In this document: positions 8,538 through 17,460 of the stretch, one piece after another
Layout: every line of letters starts with the position of its first letter
Numbering within the stretch: the stretch's first letter is position 1
Source of the DNA: Actinomadura hibisca NBRC 15177
GTDB taxonomy: Bacteria > Actinomycetota > Actinomycetes > Streptosporangiales > Streptosporangiaceae
NCBI RefSeq assembly: GCF_001552635.1
Contig: NZ_BCRO01000026.1
Coordinates: 1-64,000 of the forward strand
Reading direction: 5' to 3'
DNA: 64,000 bases
Made by a program: the position numbers and the translations under genes
The notes under the pieces: model-generated
Told to the model about the DNA's origin: nothing
The model's input: only the letters and a program-made list of their open reading frames with translations
Databases searched by the model: none

Positions 8538-8922
8538 CAGGGTCTCCTCCTGACGGGGAGTGTCGGCCGGGCTGTCATTGTGCCAAAGAAAGCGACTTTC
8601 GCAGGAGGGCGAAGTCGGCCCCGAGGGATGAAAGCTTCTTAAGGGGCACTTCCGGTGCCGCTTAACTCTGGCCTGCGAGCACAATATCGGCGCCTTCGCA
8701 AGCCTTTTGTGTTCCTTCAGGAGCGCTGGAGTCCGCCTGGCGCAGCCCTGGAAGAACGAAGCAACGGCTGTAGTGACGCAATATTCTCCGTCACGATTCC
8801 AGCGGTGCGCGCCGAAGTCGTCACGCTCCGTCGAAAAACGCCGCCAAGTGGATCGGTTAGACGCGCTATACCTGACCCTTAAAACCTTCTGGGCGCCAGC
8901 CGGGAACTCGGTACCAACCGCG

Positions 8923-8952
8923 TTGACGTCGGCAATGTCCGCTGTGTATCAA
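8923..8952 (+). promoter_or_regulatory. Candidate promoter of the NeuB operon
   Basis: TTGACG (8923-8928), an 18-bp spacer and TATCAA (8947-8952) resemble a sigma-70 promoter and would start transcription near 8959, about 80 nt before the NeuB ATG. It lies in a 503-bp gap (8538-9040) between the divergent aldo-keto reductase and the cluster. The rest of that gap has lower GC than its surroundings and holds no gene I can support. Confidence 0.45.
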
Positions 8953-9040
8953 TCATTCATCCCCCCGCGACAAGGCCGAAAAAACGGCGCCCGCCGCCAT
9001 GCGCGGACGCCGGGCCCACCTCCGAATCACGGGAGAGAGA

Positions 9041-10093
9041 ATGGCTGCTCGAAAGCTCACCATCGGCGATCACATCGTTTCGGACGACACCGACGCCTAC
9101 GTCATCGCCGAAATCGGGCACAACCACGAAGGCGATCTCGACAAGGCGAAGGAACTGGTCGTGCGCGCCGCGGAAGCGGGCGCCAGCGCCGCCAAGCTCC
9201 AGAAGCGCGACAACCGCTCGTTGTTCACCGCCAGCATGTACGACGAGCCGTACACCGGCCGCAACAGCTACGGCCCCACCTACGGCGCGCACCGCGAGGC
9301 GCTGGAATTCGGCCTGCACGAATACACCGAGCTGGCCAAGGTCGCCAAGGACGCGGGGATCGACTTCATCTCCACCGCCTTCGACTTCGCCAGCGTGGAC
9401 TTCCTGGCCGACCTGGACGTGCCCGCCATCAAGATGGCCTCGGCCGACCTCACCAACACGCCGCTGCTGGCGTACGCCGCCAAGACCGGCAAGCCGCTGG
9501 TCATCTCCACCGGCGGCGCGAACATGGAGGACGTCCGGCGCGCGGTCGAAACGATCCTGCCCATCAACCCCGAGCTGGCGGTGCTCCAGTGCACCGCCGT
9601 GTACCCGGCGGGCGCGGCCGACCTGCACCTGTCGGTCATCGAGACGTTCCGCCGGGAGTTCCCCGAGGTCGTGGTCGGTTTCTCCGGCCACGACCTCGGG
9701 ACCGAGCTGAGCATGGTCGCCTACACGCTCGGCGCCCGCGTCGTGGAGAAGCACTTCACCCTCGACCGCACCCGGCCGGGCAGCGACCATCACTTCTCGC
9801 TGGAGCCGGCGCAGCTCGCCCGGCTGGTGGCGGGGCTGCGCGAGGCCCGCCGGGCGCTCGGCCGCCCGGAGAAGCGGCAGATGCCGTCGGAGGCCTCGGC
9901 GCTGCGCAAGATGGGCAAGAAGCTGGTGGCCGCCCGCGACCTGCCCGCGGGCCAGGTGCTCAGCGAGCGCGACATCGCGATCAAGTCGCCGGGCGACGGG
10001 TTGCGGCCCTACCTGATCGGGGAGCTGGTCGGCCGGACGCTGGCCGAGCCGCTGGCCGCCGACGCCGACCTCACCTTCGAGGTCGTCGCCTGA
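9041..10093 (+). CDS. NeuB-family PEP-condensing synthase with SAF domain
   Basis: The 350-aa protein matches sialic/legionaminic acid synthases in length and order: a TIM barrel that condenses PEP with an aldose to a 3-deoxy-2-ulosonate, then a C-terminal SAF (antifreeze-like) domain from about residue 285. Visible motifs are AEIGHNHEGD (23-32), KLQKRD (52-57), STGGANMEDV, LQCTAVYP, GFSGHDLG and VEKHFTLDRTRPGSDHHFSLEP. The ATG at 9041 follows GGGAGAGAG. It is the first gene of the cluster and ends 1 bp before the SDR. No CMP-sugar synthetase (NeuA) or epimerase (NeuC) is nearby, so cell-surface sialylation is unlikely; the product is probably a biosynthetic 2-oxo acid. The acceptor aldehyde is unknown. 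Confidence 0.88.
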   Translation: MAARKLTIGDHIVSDDTDAYVIAEIGHNHEGDLDKAKELVVRAAEAGASAAKLQKRDNRSLFTASMYDEPYTGRNSYGPTYGAHREALEFGLHEYTELAKVAKDAGIDFISTAFDFASVDFLADLDVPAIKMASADLTNTPLLAYAAKTGKPLVISTGGANMEDVRRAVETILPINPELAVLQCTAVYPAGAADLHLSVIETFRREFPEVVVGFSGHDLGTELSMVAYTLGARVVEKHFTLDRTRPGSDHHFSLEPAQLARLVAGLREARRALGRPEKRQMPSEASALRKMGKKLVAARDLPAGQVLSERDIAIKSPGDGLRPYLIGELVGRTLAEPLAADADLTFEVVA

Positions 10094-10094
10094 C

Positions 10095-10967
10095 ATGGCC
10101 GCCCAGAAGACGGACGACACCGCCGCCCCAGGCACCGCGCCGGGCGCTGCCCCGGACGTCGCTCCCGGCGTCGACCTGACCGGCCGGACCGCCGTCGTCA
10201 CCGGCGCGCTCGGCCGGCTCGGGCCGGTCTGGGCGGGCGCGCTGCTCGGCGCGGGCGCCCGCGTCGTCGGCCTCGATCTGAGCGCCGACGTCCCCGCCCC
10301 GCTGGACGCGGCCCTGGACCGCCACGGCCACGACCGGTTCCTGCTGCTCAAGGCCGACGTCACCGAACGCGCGGACCTCGCGGCGGCGCTCGCCGAATGC
10401 CTCAGCACCTTCGGCCCCCCGACCGTCCTCGTCAACAACGCCGGCATCGACCAGCCGCCCAGCGCCGACGGCGAGAGCTGGCGCTTCGGCGACATCCCCG
10501 GCGAGGTCAGCGCGGGCATCCTCGACGTCAACGCCCTCGGCACCCTGCGCGCCTGCCAGGTGTTCGGCACCGACATGGCCGAGCGCGGACACGGCTCCAT
10601 CGTCAACATCGGGTCGTTGTACGCGGGCATGGCGCCCGACCCGCGCCTCTACGAACACCTCGCGCAGGACCCGCCGTTCCTCAAGCCCCCCGCCTACGGC
10701 ATGTCCAAGGCCGGGGTGTGCGCCCTGTCCCGCTACCTGGCCGCCCTGTGGGGACGGCGCGGCGTGCGCGTCAACACGCTCTCGCCCGGCGGCGTGCTCG
10801 GCGGCCAGGACCGGCGCTTCCGCGAGCTGTTCGGCGCGCGCACGCCCATGGGCCGGATGGCCGACACGACCGAGCTGACCGGCCCGCTGCTGTTCCTGGC
10901 CTCGGACCTCAGCGGCTACGTGACGGGCACCGAACTGCTCGTGGACGGCGGCTACTCGTGCTGGTGA
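10095..10967 (+). CDS. Short-chain dehydrogenase/reductase
   Basis: A 290-aa classical SDR. After an Ala/Pro-rich 26-residue leader come the cofactor motif TGALGRLG (36-43), NNAG, catalytic Ser174 (GSLYAG) and Tyr201-x3-Lys205 (AYGMSK), and the C-terminal SDLSGYVTGTELLVDGGY. It resembles the SDRs that accompany NeuB genes in nonulosonate loci (PtmA-like). It likely oxidises or reduces a hydroxyl/keto group on the sugar-derived skeleton. Spacing is 1 bp from NeuB, and the transketolase follows within about 20 bp, so all are one transcript. The substrate is inferred only from context. Confidence 0.88.
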   Translation: MAAQKTDDTAAPGTAPGAAPDVAPGVDLTGRTAVVTGALGRLGPVWAGALLGAGARVVGLDLSADVPAPLDAALDRHGHDRFLLLKADVTERADLAAALAECLSTFGPPTVLVNNAGIDQPPSADGESWRFGDIPGEVSAGILDVNALGTLRACQVFGTDMAERGHGSIVNIGSLYAGMAPDPRLYEHLAQDPPFLKPPAYGMSKAGVCALSRYLAALWGRRGVRVNTLSPGGVLGGQDRRFRELFGARTPMGRMADTTELTGPLLFLASDLSGYVTGTELLVDGGYSCW

Positions 10968-10987
10968 CGACATCTCCGGAGGACAAT

Positions 10988-12904
10988 TTGCACTGGTTGC
11001 CGACCGCCGAGTTCGAGCGCGTGCTCGGCGGCATCACCGACCGCCACGACCGGCTGCGCGCGTTCTCGGCGCTCAGCCGGATCAACACCCTCTACATGGT
11101 CATGCGGGCCGGGTCGGGCCACCTCGGGTCCAGCTTCAGCGCCGCCGACCTCGTGACCTGGCTGCTGCTGGAGGAGACCGGCGGCGACGACGTGTTCTTC
11201 TCGTCCAAGGGCCACGACGCGCCGGGCCTGTACGCCGCGCTCATCGGGCTCGGCAAGCTCGACGAGAGCCTGGTCCACCGCCTGCGACGGCTCGGCGGCC
11301 TGCCCGGCCACCCCGACGTCCGCACCCCGCACATGCCGTTCAACACCGGGTCGCTCGGCATGGGCATCTCCAAGGCCAAGGGCCTCGTCCTGGCCAACCG
11401 CCTGCTCGGCCGCGACCAGCGCGTGTTCGTGCTGACCGGCGACGGCGAGCTCCAGGAGGGCCAGAACTACGAGGCCCTGGGCGGCGCGGCCAACGCGGGC
11501 ATGGGCGAGCTGACCGTCATCGTCGACCACAACAAGATCCAGTCGGACACCTGGGTCGGCGACGTCAACGACCTGGGCGACCTAGAGGCCCGGTTCGCCG
11601 GGTTCGGCTGGGGCGTGCTGCGTTGCGACGGGCACGACTTCGGCCAGATCGAGAAGGCGTTCCGGCGGCGCGCCGAGCAGTACGCGGGCCGCCCGGCCGT
11701 CATCATCGCCGACACCGTGAAAGGCGGCGGCTGCCCGACGTTCGCCGCGACGTCCATGCCGCTGGGGGAGTGGCGCTACCGCTTCCACAGCGGCGCGCCC
11801 GCGCCCGACGTCTACGCGCAGGCGCACGCCGAGCTGCTCCACACGGCCGACACGATCGTCACCCGCAACGGGCTGACGAAGCTCGCGCCGCGCGCCTCGG
11901 ACGCCCGCCCGCCCGTCAAGGCGACCGGCCCATCCCTGCCCGAGGTCTACGGCCGCGCCCTGCTCGACGCCGCGCTCCGCGACGAGCGGATCGTCGCGAT
12001 GGACGCCGACCTCGTCCTCGACACCGGGCTCATCCCGTTCACGGAGAAGCTGCCCGAGCGGTTCATCGAGTGCGGGATCGCCGAGCAGGACATGGTGTCG
12101 ATGGCCTCCGGGCTGGCGGCGCGCGGGCTGGTCCCGTTCGTCCACTCGTTCTCGTGCTTCCTGCACGCGCGGCCGAACGAGCACATCTACAACAACGCCA
12201 CCGAGGGCCGCCGCGTGATCTACGTCGGGTCGCTCGCCGGGGTGCTGCCCGCCGCGCCCGGCCACTCGCACCAGGCGGTGCGGGACGTGTCGGCGGTCGG
12301 GGCCGTGCCGGGCCTGGTCGTCCTCGAACCGGCCGGGCCGGTGCAGGTGGGCGCGGCCGTCGAGTACTGCGCGTCCACGACCGACAGCGTCTACCTGCGG
12401 CTGGTCAGCGCGCCCGTGCCGCCTGAGGTCGTCGCGATGGACGCCGGACCGTCCGGCGCGGCCCCGCTGGAGGTCGGCCGGGGGACGGTCGTCCGCCAGG
12501 GCGGGTCCACCGTCGCGATCGGCGCGGGCCCGGTCGTTCTCGGCGAGCTGCTGCGCGCCGCCGAGACGGCCGACCTGACCGTGGTCAACCTGCCCTGGCT
12601 GAACCGGGTGGACCCCGCCTGGCTGGCCGACCTGGCGTCCGGCGCCGAACGGATCGTCGTCGTGGAGAACCACTACACGCGCGGCGGCCAGGCCGATCTG
12701 GTCGCCCGCGCCCTGCTCGAACTCGACCTGCCCGCCACGCCGCGCTTCCGCGGCGTCGGCCTCACCGGCGTGCCCGTCTGCGGCACCGCCGACGAAGTCC
12801 TCGACGCCCACGGCCTCAGCGCCGCGCGGCTCGCCGCCACCCTCGCCCTCCCCGAGGCCCGCCCCGAAGGAGAAACCACGTGGAAACCGTCCGCAACGAG
12901 CTGA
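10988..12904 (+). CDS. Transketolase, full length
   Basis: The 638-aa thiamine-diphosphate enzyme moves two-carbon ketol units between sugar phosphates or related carbonyls. Domains in order are the ThDP-binding domain (HLGSS near 45, SSKGHDAPG near 72, GDGELQEG at 151-158, HNK with Asn182), the pyrimidine domain (ECGIAEQDMVSMASG, near 360-375) and the C-terminal domain. It has lower-key resemblance to the two-subunit transketolases, here fused. The TTG at 10988 is chosen because CCGGAGGA lies 5 bases upstream and no ATG is suitable. Its 3' end overlaps the RraA gene by 25 bp. In a cluster with NeuB it probably extends or shortens the carbon skeleton; primary metabolism is unlikely at this location. 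Confidence 0.9.
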   Translation: MHWLPTAEFERVLGGITDRHDRLRAFSALSRINTLYMVMRAGSGHLGSSFSAADLVTWLLLEETGGDDVFFSSKGHDAPGLYAALIGLGKLDESLVHRLRRLGGLPGHPDVRTPHMPFNTGSLGMGISKAKGLVLANRLLGRDQRVFVLTGDGELQEGQNYEALGGAANAGMGELTVIVDHNKIQSDTWVGDVNDLGDLEARFAGFGWGVLRCDGHDFGQIEKAFRRRAEQYAGRPAVIIADTVKGGGCPTFAATSMPLGEWRYRFHSGAPAPDVYAQAHAELLHTADTIVTRNGLTKLAPRASDARPPVKATGPSLPEVYGRALLDAALRDERIVAMDADLVLDTGLIPFTEKLPERFIECGIAEQDMVSMASGLAARGLVPFVHSFSCFLHARPNEHIYNNATEGRRVIYVGSLAGVLPAAPGHSHQAVRDVSAVGAVPGLVVLEPAGPVQVGAAVEYCASTTDSVYLRLVSAPVPPEVVAMDAGPSGAAPLEVGRGTVVRQGGSTVAIGAGPVVLGELLRAAETADLTVVNLPWLNRVDPAWLADLASGAERIVVVENHYTRGGQADLVARALLELDLPATPRFRGVGLTGVPVCGTADEVLDAHGLSAARLAATLALPEARPEGETTWKPSATS

Positions 12905-13554
12905 ACCGTCCGCCGCAGGAGCTGGTGGACGCGTTCCGCGACGTGCTCAAGGAGTACAGCCCGAGCTGCCTGGTGACCGACGCCCGCCGCCGCGTGGGCG
13001 CGATCGGCGGGCTGCTGCCGGTCAGCCCGCACCACAAGATCGCCGGTCCGGCGCTGACGGTGAACCTGTCGGTGGACGACCTGGTCGACTGCATGCCGGT
13101 GCTGGCGAGCGCGCAGGCCGGCGACGTGATCATCGTCGCCTGCCGGGGCGCGTGGGAGACCGCGATGTGGGGCGGCCTGATGTCCACCCTGTCGAAGAAG
13201 GCGGGCGTGGCGGGCGGCGTCGTGGACGGCGCGATCCGCGACGTGGACGAGATCCGCGACCTCGACTTCCCCGTCTGGTACCGCGGCACCGTGCCCCGGC
13301 CGTCGCCGACCGCCGTGCACGACCGCACCGAACCCGTCCAGGTGAACGTGCCGGTCGTGGTCCGGGGCCAGGTCATCAACCCCGGCGACATCATCGTGGC
13401 GGACGAGAACGGCATCGCCGTCGTCCCGCCCGCGCTCGGCGCGGAGGTCCTGGAGCGCACCCGCGTCCAGATCGACAAGGAGCGGGTCATCCGGGAGAAG
13501 ATCGCCTCCGGCGCGAGCGTGGCCCAGCTCCTCGCCGAGTTCGGGCACCTGTGA
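12880..13554 (+). CDS. RraA-like / HMG-type pyruvate aldolase
   Basis: A 224-aa RraA-fold protein. The family includes 4-hydroxy-4-methyl-2-oxoglutarate/4-carboxy-4-hydroxy-2-oxoadipate aldolases, Mg-dependent class II enzymes that cleave or form pyruvate aldols, and RNase E inhibitors. The catalytic aldolase signature is intact: GGVVDGAIRDVDEI with Arg120 and Asp121, which match Arg123/Asp124 of the Pseudomonas enzyme. GTG start at 12880 with AAGGAGA upstream; it overlaps the transketolase 3' end by 25 bp. Here it may act as aldolase or 2-oxo acid decarboxylase on the sugar acid. An RNase-regulator role is less likely given the conserved Arg-Asp pair. Confidence 0.82.
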   Translation: METVRNELNRPPQELVDAFRDVLKEYSPSCLVTDARRRVGAIGGLLPVSPHHKIAGPALTVNLSVDDLVDCMPVLASAQAGDVIIVACRGAWETAMWGGLMSTLSKKAGVAGGVVDGAIRDVDEIRDLDFPVWYRGTVPRPSPTAVHDRTEPVQVNVPVVVRGQVINPGDIIVADENGIAVVPPALGAEVLERTRVQIDKERVIREKIASGASVAQLLAEFGHL

Positions 13555-14408
13555 TGCGCGTCTACGTCACCGGCGCGAACGGCATGCTCGGCAGCGCCCT
13601 GCTCGGGGCGCTGCCGGGCGGCTGGCCCGCGCTCGGGGTGTCCCGCGAGGACTTCGACGTCGCCGACGCCGACGCCGTCGCCAAGTCCGTCGAGGCGTTC
13701 GCGCCCGACGTCGTGGTGCACGCCGCCGCCAACGCCATCGTGGACGACTGCGAGGCCCGTCCCGCCGACGCCTTCCGGGTGAACCTCGGCGGCACCCGCA
13801 ACGTGGCCGCCGCCTGCCGGGACAACGGCTGCCGCCTGGTCTACATCTCCAGCGACTACGTCTTCGACGGCGCGGAGACCCCGGCGGGCGGCTACCGCGA
13901 GACCGACGTGCCCAACCCGCTGAGCGTCTACGGGGTGACCAAGCTGGCGGGCGAGCGCATCGGCGCGGCGGTCGAGGAACACCTGTCGGTGCGCACGTCG
14001 TGGCTGTTCGGCGGCCGGGACGAGTGCACCGACCACGTGCTGGCGCTGGTGCGCCGGGTGGCGCGCGGCGAACGCGTGCAGCTCATCGACGACCAGTTCA
14101 GCGCGCCCACCTACACCGAGGACCTCGCCCGCGCGCTGGTCTTCCTGCTGGAACGCCGGACGACCGGCACCGTCCATGTCGCCAACCGGGGTCGCGCGAG
14201 CTGGTACGAGGTCGCCGCCGAGGCGCTCGGCTCAGACCATGGGGGCCGGGTCGCGCCGATGCCGCTGGACGAGTGCGGGTTCCGCGGCGAGCGCCCCCGC
14301 GACTCCACGCTCGCGGCCGACCGGCTCGCGGCCCTGGGATTCACCATGCCGGACTGGCAGGACGCGGTGCGCCGGTTCACCGGCCGCCTGGCCGCCGGGC
14401 ACGGCTGA
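13554..14408 (+). CDS. RmlD-like NAD(P)-dependent sugar reductase
   Basis: A 284-aa extended SDR of the dTDP-4-dehydrorhamnose reductase family. Visible are GANGMLGS (8-15), the Ser/Asp element YISSDYVFDG (97-106) and the catalytic YGVTK (Tyr126, Lys130), followed by a C-terminal substrate domain. The start ATG shares one base with the RraA stop (TGATG). No nucleotidyl-sugar synthesis genes (RmlA/B/C) are present, so the substrate need not be a dTDP-sugar; a free or acyl-bound keto sugar acid is possible. It is part of the continuous operon. Confidence 0.87.
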   Translation: MRVYVTGANGMLGSALLGALPGGWPALGVSREDFDVADADAVAKSVEAFAPDVVVHAAANAIVDDCEARPADAFRVNLGGTRNVAAACRDNGCRLVYISSDYVFDGAETPAGGYRETDVPNPLSVYGVTKLAGERIGAAVEEHLSVRTSWLFGGRDECTDHVLALVRRVARGERVQLIDDQFSAPTYTEDLARALVFLLERRTTGTVHVANRGRASWYEVAAEALGSDHGGRVAPMPLDECGFRGERPRDSTLAADRLAALGFTMPDWQDAVRRFTGRLAAGHG

Positions 14409-14423
14409 CGGGGAAGGAAACCG

Positions 14424-15749
14424 ATGACCGAACGACGACACATCTGGCAGACCTGGTCGCGGACCGTGCGCTGCCGCCCGGCCCAATGGGTCGCGCCCCG
14501 CGTCGAGGGGCAGATCGCGGAGGCCGTCCGCGCCGCCGCCGAAGGGGGCCTGGGCGTCCGCGTCGCGGGCGCGGGCCACTCGTTCAACCAGCTCGCCTGC
14601 ACCGAGGACGTGCTGCTCGACCTGTCCCGCTACACCGGCGTGCTCGACATCGACCGGCACGCCATGACGGTGACCGTGCGCGGGGGCACGCGGCTCGCCG
14701 AGATCAGCGCCGCGCTGGACGGGGCGGGCCTCGCGCTGGCCAACATCGGCACGCTCGACGCCCAGTCGGTGGCGGGCGCGATCTCGACCGGCAACCACGG
14801 CACCGGCATCGCACACCGCCCGTTCTCCGCGCAGGTGGCGGCGCTGCGGCTGATCACCTCCGACGGCACCGCGCTCGACCTGGCCGACGACACCGACCCC
14901 GAACTGTTCCGCGCCGCCCGCACCTCGCTCGGCGCGCTCGGCGTGATCAGCACCGTGACGCTGCGCTGCGTCCCGGCGTTCAACCTGCGCAGCGTGCCCG
15001 GCGGCGAACGGCTCGACGGCCTGCTCGACCGGTTCGCGGAGTGGGCGCACAGCGCCGACCACGTCTCGTTCGGCTGGTTGCCGTGGACCGAGGACGTCGC
15101 CACCCGGGCCTGGCACCGCACCGACGAACCCCCGACGCGGGGCGCGGGACGGCAACGGTACGCGACCACCGTGGACGAGATGCGCTGCGGCCTAGCCGGT
15201 CTCGCGGGCCGGTGGCGGCCCGCCGCCGTGCCCGGCATGAAGCGGATCCTGGCCTCCGGCGCTCCCACCGAGTACGTGGACGCCGGACACCGGATCTTCA
15301 GCTTCCCGCAGCCGATCAAGTTCCTGGCGCTGGAGCACGCGCTGCCGCTGGAGAGCGTCCCGACGGCGTTGCGCGAGTTGCGCGTGGCGCTCCGGCGGTT
15401 CGGCGCGTACTCGCCCTACTCGGTGCTGGTGCGCGTCGGCGCGGCGGACGACTCCCCGCTGAGCCCCGCCTACGGCCGCGCGACCGGATACGTCAACCTG
15501 ACCGTGCCCCGGACCGCCCGCTACACCGAGATCCTGCGCACGGCCGAGCACCTGCTGCGCGACCTGGACGGACGGCCGCACTGGGGCAAGGCGCACACCG
15601 CGACCGCCGAGGTGCTGCGGCCACGCTACCCGGAGTGGGAACGGTTCCAGGCAGTGCGCGGCAAGCTCGACCCGTCCGGGATGTTCTGCAACGAGTACAT
15701 CGGCCGGGTGCTCGGCCCGGTGGACGCCGCCCGGCAGGTGTACTCATGA
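14424..15749 (+). CDS. Sugar lactone/alditol oxidase-like flavoprotein
   Basis: A 441-aa vanillyl-alcohol-oxidase-fold flavoprotein of the L-gulonolactone/arabinonolactone/alditol oxidase group. The N-terminal FAD domain contains GAGHSFN with His52, the position that binds FAD covalently in alditol oxidase, plus NIGTLDAQSVAGAISTGNHGTG. The C-terminal ALO domain ends with the family signature HWGKAH and DPSGMFCNEYIGRVLG. GGGGAAGG precedes the ATG. It would oxidise a terminal alcohol or a lactone of the sugar-derived intermediate with O2, producing H2O2. The stop overlaps the HAD start (ATGA). Confidence 0.88.
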   Translation: MTERRHIWQTWSRTVRCRPAQWVAPRVEGQIAEAVRAAAEGGLGVRVAGAGHSFNQLACTEDVLLDLSRYTGVLDIDRHAMTVTVRGGTRLAEISAALDGAGLALANIGTLDAQSVAGAISTGNHGTGIAHRPFSAQVAALRLITSDGTALDLADDTDPELFRAARTSLGALGVISTVTLRCVPAFNLRSVPGGERLDGLLDRFAEWAHSADHVSFGWLPWTEDVATRAWHRTDEPPTRGAGRQRYATTVDEMRCGLAGLAGRWRPAAVPGMKRILASGAPTEYVDAGHRIFSFPQPIKFLALEHALPLESVPTALRELRVALRRFGAYSPYSVLVRVGAADDSPLSPAYGRATGYVNLTVPRTARYTEILRTAEHLLRDLDGRPHWGKAHTATAEVLRPRYPEWERFQAVRGKLDPSGMFCNEYIGRVLGPVDAARQVYS

Positions 15750-16402
15750 GGCGCGCGCTGTTCTTCGACTTCGACGGCGTCATCTGCGACACCGAGCGCG
15801 CCGCCAGGCGTTCGTGGGAAGAGCTCTACGGCCGCTTCGGCCTGGAGTTCCCCGCGACGGTCTGGGCGGCGATGGCCGGGCACGCGGGCGGCCACACCGT
15901 GGCGCTCGCCGACGTCGCCGGACGGCTCGGACGGCCGCTCACCGACGCCGAGGCCGCATGGCGGCTGGAGCGCAAGCAGCGGCTCGCCGACCAGGAACCG
16001 GTGCGGCCCTGCGTCGCGACGATCCTGGCGGCGGCCGCCCGCCGCGGCCTGTACCTGGCCGTGGTGTCCAGCTCCGGCGAGCCCTGGGTGGGCGGCCATC
16101 TCGACCGGCTCGGCCTGCGCGACCGGTTCGACCTGGTCGTGACCGGCGACGGGCTCCTGCCCAGCAAACCCGCTCCCGACCTGTACCTGCGCGCCCTCGA
16201 ACGCTCCGGGCTGCCACCGGAGACGATCACCGTCATCGAGGACTCCCCGCCCGGCGTCGCGGCGGCCCGCGCCGCCGGACTGCGGTGCGTCGCCGTGCCC
16301 AACGCGGCCACAGGCCCGGCGGGCCTCGGCACCGCCGACGCGCTGCTCGACCCGGCCGCCCCCGACCTGGCGGCCCTCGGCCTCGCGGAGGTGGTCGCAT
16401 GA
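15746..16402 (+). CDS. HAD-family phosphatase
   Basis: A 218-aa HAD hydrolase, beta-phosphoglucomutase/sugar phosphatase subgroup. Motif I is FFDFDGVICDTE (Asp8, Asp10), motif II is VVSSSGEP, motif III is the Lys in SKPAPDLYLRAL and motif IV is VIEDSPPGV. The cap helices lie between about 18 and 80. It probably dephosphorylates the ulosonate phosphate or a later intermediate, as HAD enzymes do in KDN/KDO pathways. It overlaps the oxidase stop by 4 bp upstream and the aminotransferase start by 4 bp downstream, so it is fully embedded in the operon. Confidence 0.88.
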   Translation: MRRALFFDFDGVICDTERAARRSWEELYGRFGLEFPATVWAAMAGHAGGHTVALADVAGRLGRPLTDAEAAWRLERKQRLADQEPVRPCVATILAAAARRGLYLAVVSSSGEPWVGGHLDRLGLRDRFDLVVTGDGLLPSKPAPDLYLRALERSGLPPETITVIEDSPPGVAAARAAGLRCVAVPNAATGPAGLGTADALLDPAAPDLAALGLAEVVA

Positions 16403-17352
16403 CGCTCGGCTCGCTCGCCGACCCCGCCGCCGAGCACGCCCGCTGGATCTGGCGCAACGGCGAGCTGGTCCCGTGGGAGCGGGCGACGGTGCACGTGAAC
16501 GCGGTCGGGCACGCGTCGGTCGCGGCGGTGTTCGAGGGCGTCAAGGCGTACCTGGCCGAGGACGGGCGGCGGCTGCTGGTGTTCCGGCTCGACGACCACC
16601 TGCGGCGGCTGGCCGACTCGGCGCGCCTGTGCCGCCTCGACCTCCCGTACACGCCCGCCGAACTGGGCCGCGCGGTGCTGGACCTGCTGCGCGCCAACGA
16701 GTGCCGCGACGACACCTACCTGCGCCCCTGGGCGTTCCCCGCCGGGATCATCCGCGAGCAGCTGGTGCCCGCGGGCGTCGCGTGCGAGACCGTCATCGAC
16801 AGCTGGCCGTTCCGCGCGCGCCCGCCCGCCGACGAGGGCTGCCGCGCGGCGGTGAGCTCGTGGCTGCGCATCAGCGACGCGTCCACACCGCCGCGCGCCA
16901 AGGCGTTCTCCAACTACCACAACGGCCGGTTGGCGGCGATCGAGGCGCGCACCAACGGGCACGACTGGCCGATCCTGCTGAACGACCGGCACAAGGTCAG
17001 CGAGGGGCCCGGCTCCTGCGTGGCGCTCGTGCGCGACGGGACCGTCATCACCCCCTCGCTCACCAGCGGCGTCCTGGACAGCCTCACCCGCGCCACCGCG
17101 CTCGACCTGCTCGCGGACCTCGGCGTGCCCACCGAGGTCCGCGAGGTGGACCGCACCGAACTGCACCTGGCCGACGAGCTGTTCTTCCTGGGCACCGCCT
17201 GGGAGATCCTCCCGATCCGCGAGATCGACGGCCTGCGCGTCGGCGACGGCAAGCCCGGCGCGCTCACCCGCCGTCTCGCCGAGACCTACCGCGCGGTGGT
17301 GCGCGGCGCGGACGGCCACCGCCCCGAATGGCTCACTGAGCTGCCGATTTAA
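16399..17352 (+). CDS. Class-IV (branched-chain-type) aminotransferase
   Basis: A 317-aa PLP enzyme of the IlvE/D-amino-acid aminotransferase fold. The PLP lysine is Lys168 in RAKAFSNYHNG, equivalent to AKAGGNY of IlvE, and the phosphate-binding element VSEGPGSCVALV follows. The length equals the family norm. It presumably converts the 2-oxo acid made by the NeuB-type enzyme into an alpha-amino acid, the key link between the sugar half and the ligase half of the cluster. The start overlaps the HAD stop. After it comes the only sizeable gap in the operon (17353-17460, AT-richer), which could hold a secondary promoter, but I see no clear -35/-10 pair. Confidence 0.88.
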   Translation: MTLGSLADPAAEHARWIWRNGELVPWERATVHVNAVGHASVAAVFEGVKAYLAEDGRRLLVFRLDDHLRRLADSARLCRLDLPYTPAELGRAVLDLLRANECRDDTYLRPWAFPAGIIREQLVPAGVACETVIDSWPFRARPPADEGCRAAVSSWLRISDASTPPRAKAFSNYHNGRLAAIEARTNGHDWPILLNDRHKVSEGPGSCVALVRDGTVITPSLTSGVLDSLTRATALDLLADLGVPTEVREVDRTELHLADELFFLGTAWEILPIREIDGLRVGDGKPGALTRRLAETYRAVVRGADGHRPEWLTELPI

Positions 17353-17460
17353 GCGGCGCTGAAAGTCACAGCCCAGAAGGTTTCACGGCACAGCCGTCGA
17401 TTCCCCGTACACAATTCCGTATCTTCAAAACAAGGTCGCATCCAGGAAGGCGACGAATAA

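Noticed and set aside
8655..8882. 75-codon plus-strand gene upstream of NeuB
   Set aside because: No ribosome site, no family resemblance, atypical codon use.
9041..10093. Sialic acid surface-decoration pathway
   Set aside because: No NeuA, NeuC or sialyltransferase accompanies the NeuB-like gene; aminotransferase, ATP-grasps and MFS exporter point to a small molecule.
11582..12811. 409-codon minus-strand frame inside the transketolase gene
   Set aside because: Composition typical of an antisense shadow of a GC-rich gene; no motif or ribosome site.
17353..17460. Internal promoter in the biosynthetic operon
   Set aside because: The gap is AT-richer, but I could not find a -35/-10 pair with acceptable spacing.
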